Part shown: positions 60,592-64,000 of the stretch, piece by piece
How positions within the stretch are numbered: position 1 is the stretch's first letter
Layout: each line of letters starts with the position of its first letter
DNA from: Moringa oleifera
Taxonomy: Eukaryota; Streptophyta; Magnoliopsida; Brassicales; Moringaceae
Direction: 5' to 3'
NCBI GenBank assembly: GCA_021397835.1
Contig: JAJFZO010000344.1
Location: forward strand, 5,456,001-5,520,000
DNA length: 64,000 nucleotides
The notes under the pieces: generated by a model
The model's database searches: none
What the model saw: the letters and a program-made list of their open reading frames with translations, nothing else
What the model was told of the DNA's origin: nothing
Translations under genes and position numbers: made by a program

Positions 60592-62607
60592 TGTGGATTT
60601 ATTTACCTCTATAAAGACTATTCGTGAAGATAATAGTTTAGCAATGAAATCATGAGTAAGTTGTCTTACTCAGGCAGCTAAATTGGGAAGGCTGTATCCC
60701 CTTGTGTCTGTCATCTTGTGTTCAAACTGGATATTCTAAAGTTAAATCTTGAATATAATGTTCTTACTCATGCAACTAGAACAGAGAAGCATCTGTTTCT
60801 CTGGTCATGTTTGTACATAAATCTGTCATCTCACAGCTACCATTACCCTGGTGGGAAGCCTGTGTTAGCAGAGCCAATGTTCACAGATGAAACTTTTCCT
60901 TGAAGTTTCAAGTCTTGATTGATGTGAAGCAGATTCTTGTATTGAAACTATCAATCCGAAGAACTTGTTTTCATTTAGTATAACAAGCAGTTGCTTTTAC
61001 CTGTTGTCTTTTTGATTACTGAAGCTTTAGATTACTTAAATTCTAATTTCATCAATGAATTCTTGCTCGTTCTAGTTTAGGTGGTCAAGTATGATAGTGT
61101 CCATAGGTCCCATGGGGAACTCCATTGAAGAGGCCTGGCTAGTGTTTGTGTTGTGATACCCTTTAAGAATTTTCAAAGGTGAATGGAATGCAGCAGTGAA
61201 GGTTTGAAAGCAGCAGTTCATAATTTAACTTTTGCTTTAGTATGGTGAGAAAAGCAAAAGGCTACATTATTTTGAGCATATGTAAACTGTTGTGTGTTAG
61301 GCTTGGACCATCCACAGTACCTGTCGACCCTTCCACATAATGCAAAACATCTTCTTTTCTTCTTTTTATTTTCCTGATGGAATTGGGGCATAAACTATAT
61401 GGTTTCTATAAAACCAAAGCATTCTTTATGGAGAAATCAAGTTGGGCACTGCCTGATTGGGCACAGAATCAACATGTTCTCTTTCTCCAATAAAAATCAT
61501 AAGCACACATGAAATTGCAACACATTGGTTTCTTCCCTCTTCAATTTTCTTTCCCTTGAATTCTTTTCAGTCTTCATGGGTAAGCTGGGAAATTAAAAAG
61601 GAAAGAAAGAGGGAGAGAGATGAGAAGGCCAAACATAGAGAAGGGTTAGGGAGGAGGAGAAAATCAAAATCCAAAGAGAGAGCAAAAGAAAAGCATAAAG
61701 GAATCCATTGAGCACAATGAACCAAGACTGTGATTTTATTTTGCATGGATACAAGAGCTTGGAATTCTAAAGTTGGCATTAGCATAAAGCAACTGCTTGG
61801 TGTTTTTTTTTTTTTTTTTGGAGTGAAGATGTTACTATTCTTCATTCTCCTCCCAACATCTCTACTTTTAATGGCTTTCTTGCTACTGTAGCAATCTGAA
61901 TCATCTGGTTGGCTCATGGCTTTGCTTTTAGCAGCCTAGCCGCTTTACTTATTGTATTCCATTCTCATTATCTCTTGCATATCAGTGATATCAAAATCAG
62001 ATTCTTCTTATTCCTCTTATCTCATTTTTCTTTTCGTATTATCCTTCACCAAAGCCCTTTCTTCATGACACTGGGGCAAACAAACCCAAAATGGAATTAC
62101 CCTATTAGAGTCAGATCCTTTTGTCCAAGGCAAGGCAAAGCAGGCTTAAGGATAGATATGTAGGACATGCCAGCATTGTCAGATGATGTGGCAAAGTCGC
62201 CTAGAGAGGGTTGAAGAGAACAGGTGGATTTTGGTCTTTGCTTGGTAAAAAAGAGCAAGGCAAATGATAGGGAGACGTAGGGAAACACATATGGAAAAAG
62301 ATACTTGTCTTCCCAAGGATAGTGTTCAAACTACAACTTTTTGTTCAAACCTGTCAGAGTCTTCTAACACAGCCTTTATATTGCTTCTATGGCAGGCTTA
62401 TGATTGAGGTGAATCTTAAACTTCCCTACATCTTCTGGGGCCTCCTTCTGCTTTATGCTTTTAGTCTTCCAAATCCCATAAAAGATGAACCCCAGACTCC
62501 GTTCTCTGCAGACCATATAAGCCTTAAGGAACAACAAGGGGCTGCAACCTCACCACACTCCAATACATATCTGCTTCTCTGTTCTGCTTCTTCTTGGAGT
62601 AAAAAAC
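60592..62607. other. Intergenic region between RINGv and the CLE gene
   Basis: About 2 kb. 60592-61000 is RINGv 3' UTR. A 19-nt poly-T lies near 61802-61820. The last 300 bases would be the CLE gene promoter. No coding exon or RNA gene was recognised. Confidence 0.5.
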
Positions 62608-62892
62608 ATGAGTCTTCTGGTTTCTAGAGGGATCATTCTTCTTCTTTGCATTGGGTTTCTAGTGTTTCAGCCAGAGAAGGTTTCAGGTCTGAGAAGCATA
62701 GACCTTGCTCTCAGATGGGATAAAGGGTTACTTCCATTTGTTCGAAGTTCACGTATTCTGAAGGTCGTTTCCATGGACGATTTGAGGATGAAGCAAAGCT
62801 TAGCACCTGCACCTTCCATGATTTTTGATCCCAATCAGTCAAACAAAAGAAGAGTTGGAAAGGGATCAGATCCCATACACAACAGATGTTGA
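62608..62892 (+). CDS. CLE peptide precursor, CLE45-like
   Basis: Intronless, 94 residues, the usual CLE prepropeptide size. Residues 1-27 are a signal peptide (GIILLLCIGFLVFQPEKVSG). A variable pro-region follows. The CLE motif at 81-92 reads RRVGKGSDPIHN, followed by Arg-Cys. Arabidopsis CLE45 is RRVRRGSDPIHN from memory, so the match is close, with changes at positions 4 and 5. The preceding PNQSNK is a plausible processing context. CLE45 is a secreted ligand of BAM3 and related receptor kinases and restrains protophloem differentiation in roots. The role here is inferred from the motif. Confidence 0.9.
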   Translation: MSLLVSRGIILLLCIGFLVFQPEKVSGLRSIDLALRWDKGLLPFVRSSRILKVVSMDDLRMKQSLAPAPSMIFDPNQSNKRRVGKGSDPIHNRC

Positions 62893-63704
62893 GATGCTGA
62901 AGCTGTTTTTCCTGCCACAAAGAGAATCAGCAAAGAAGATTTTCCGCCCAGGATGTGATGGCTTGAAGCTATAACTGATGCAAACAGAAGTTTTGCGAAG
63001 ATGGTGGGCATTGTATGCTTCTTCATCTGTTTCCCCAAGCAGTTTGTTGGATTTCTATATTTTCATTTGTTTTAGCCAGAAACTTTTTGTTCAGCTGAGG
63101 CATCACAGCTACAAACCACCCATTAGCCAGCATCCACTCTATGTTGTATAAACTTAGGTCCTAACCAGTAGCCAAATGAAGCTTGCTGTTGCATACGAAA
63201 TATAGCAGATTTAGTAATTTCCTCTATGAAAGAAAATATTTTATTTGTTTTGATGATACTCTGACTTGCTAGTTTTTGCATTTCATGACAAGATACACTA
63301 CAAAAAAAATTTAACAAGGCCTATACAAGAATGGAAGTTCTCTTCTTGATTTTCTCCTCTCAGTCTGCTTAAAGAAATAAATATGAATTTCAAGAACTCT
63401 GGTCTATCAGCTTTAAAGCCTGCTTACCTAAATACTTATCTTAATATATTCAACTGGGCTCAGGTTAGGGTGGAGAGAGGGAGTAATGAACAGGCTGAAT
63501 TACTGTTTTATAGAGTCCTGTGAAGGTAATTTTGAACCCAGAAAACAATATATCCTATAAGTAAACTCGGTAATACAAATGATGTGAAAAAGAGAACAGA
63601 AAGAAGGCCCTTACTTATCAAAAACCAGCCTATGTCCTCTCAGATACACACAACCAAGCCGATTTCCAAAGCTTCTCCATCAGATGTACAGTTGATAAGT
63701 GCTT
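62893..63704. other. Intergenic region between the CLE gene and the GT47-like gene
   Basis: About 0.8 kb, convergent. It should hold the CLE 3' UTR and the 3' UTR of the minus-strand gene. No other feature was seen. Confidence 0.5.
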
Positions 63705-64000
63705 TCAATTACTGTCTAACACAAGTTGAGACCTGCTGTACCTGTTCTTCCGGTGAAGTTTAAATTGTACTGAAGATATCTTCCGAGAAACTGCCTCCCA
63801 AATCATATCCACAGCATCTCCAGGTTGGGATGGAAACTGATATTCAAAGTGTGGTACGATGTCCTTTAATCTTTTCCACATCTTGGTCCACTGATCTCGC
63901 TTAATTCCTCGAAGAAGATTCAGAAGGTATCCATTTTTCACCGCATCAGATGCACGAACAAACATACAAAACTCTGAGTAGTCTAAGACATCTTCAAATG
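63705..64000 (-). CDS. Probable exostosin-family (GT47-type) glycosyltransferase, C-terminal exon; gene continues beyond the window
   Basis: About 98 residues in one open frame reach the window edge: FEDVLDYSEFCMFVRASDAV, then NGYLLNLLRGIKRDQWTKMW and so on, ending SRSQLVLDSN. The pattern (acidic FED/Y-E-F entry, FVxAxD, LRxI, then P.QPGDAVDMIW) is that of the C-terminal end of plant exostosin-like proteins. The QPGDA motif is shared with the IRX10 and ARAD groups. The tail KISSVQFKLHRKNRYSR recalls the long At3g57630-type subgroup. Such enzymes act in the Golgi on cell-wall polysaccharides. No catalytic region is in the window, so the subgroup is uncertain. Confidence 0.62.
   Translation of the reverse strand, partial: FEDVLDYSEFCMFVRASDAVKNGYLLNLLRGIKRDQWTKMWKRLKDIVPHFEYQFPSQPGDAVDMIWEAVSRKISSVQFKLHRKNRYSRSQLVLDSN

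Noticed and set aside
1..64000. tRNA genes and CRISPR arrays
   Set aside because: I found no T-loop (GGTTCRA) with a matching acceptor stem and no regularly spaced repeats. The only repeats are microsatellites, the U3 pair, the CHLP-flank duplication and the AT-rich family.

Overview
This window is nuclear DNA of a flowering plant, almost certainly a eudicot. Compact plant genes with GT-AG introns sit between islands of very AT-rich non-coding DNA. The proteins are closest to eudicot families: plastid-targeted LHCA4, CHLP and NAD-MDH, a cycling Dof factor, a DYW-type PPR protein, an RKD factor and CLE and PSY peptide precursors. The species cannot be named from the sequence. There is no prokaryotic, viral or CRISPR content and no intact autonomous transposon.

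Layout. 0.2-1.7 kb (+): 3' end of a MIKC*-type MADS-box gene. 2.2-3.2 kb (-): LHCA4. 3.85-4.94 kb (-): two U3 snoRNA genes with Pol III-type promoters, plus a truncated third copy. 5.2-5.8 kb (-): a membrane-anchored CML47-like EF-hand protein. 7.3-11.8 kb (+): an HNH-domain protein. 15.7-18.6 kb (-): a CDF3-like Dof factor. 24.8-25.3 kb (+): a PSY-like secreted peptide precursor. 27.8-29.3 kb (-): a GDSL esterase/lipase. 31.5-33.3 kb (+): geranylgeranyl reductase CHLP. 36.6-37.9 kb (+): plastidic NAD-malate dehydrogenase. 39.1-41.0 kb (-): a DYW-type PPR protein. 44.4-45.7 kb (+): telomere protein TEN1. 48.5-49.7 kb (-): an RKD-type RWP-RK factor. 51.0-53.6 kb (-): EMB514. 56.7-60.6 kb (+): a RINGv membrane E3 ligase. 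62.6-62.9 kb (+): a CLE45-like peptide precursor. 63.7-64.0 kb (-): the C-terminal exon of a probable exostosin-type glycosyltransferase.

The genes form no operon, but their order is informative. From memory, Arabidopsis At3g47470-At3g47550 carries LHCA4, CML47, an HNH protein, CDF3, plastid NAD-MDH, a PPR gene and a RINGv gene in that order. At1g74460-At1g74480 carries a GDSL gene, CHLP and an RKD gene. The window interleaves both sets, as expected for an unfractionated ancestral block. Several products serve the chloroplast: LHCA4 (PSI antenna), CHLP (phytyl chains for chlorophyll and tocopherol) and NAD-MDH (redox balance).

The least obvious content is non-coding. It includes the tandem U3 genes, a palindromic pair of G-boxes at 21.5 kb beside a hairpin-forming unannotated stretch, a roughly 330-bp degenerate tandem duplication downstream of CHLP, and an AT-rich repeat family shared by several gene deserts. 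No wholly new system is evident. Exon boundaries come from reading splice signals and reading frame by eye.
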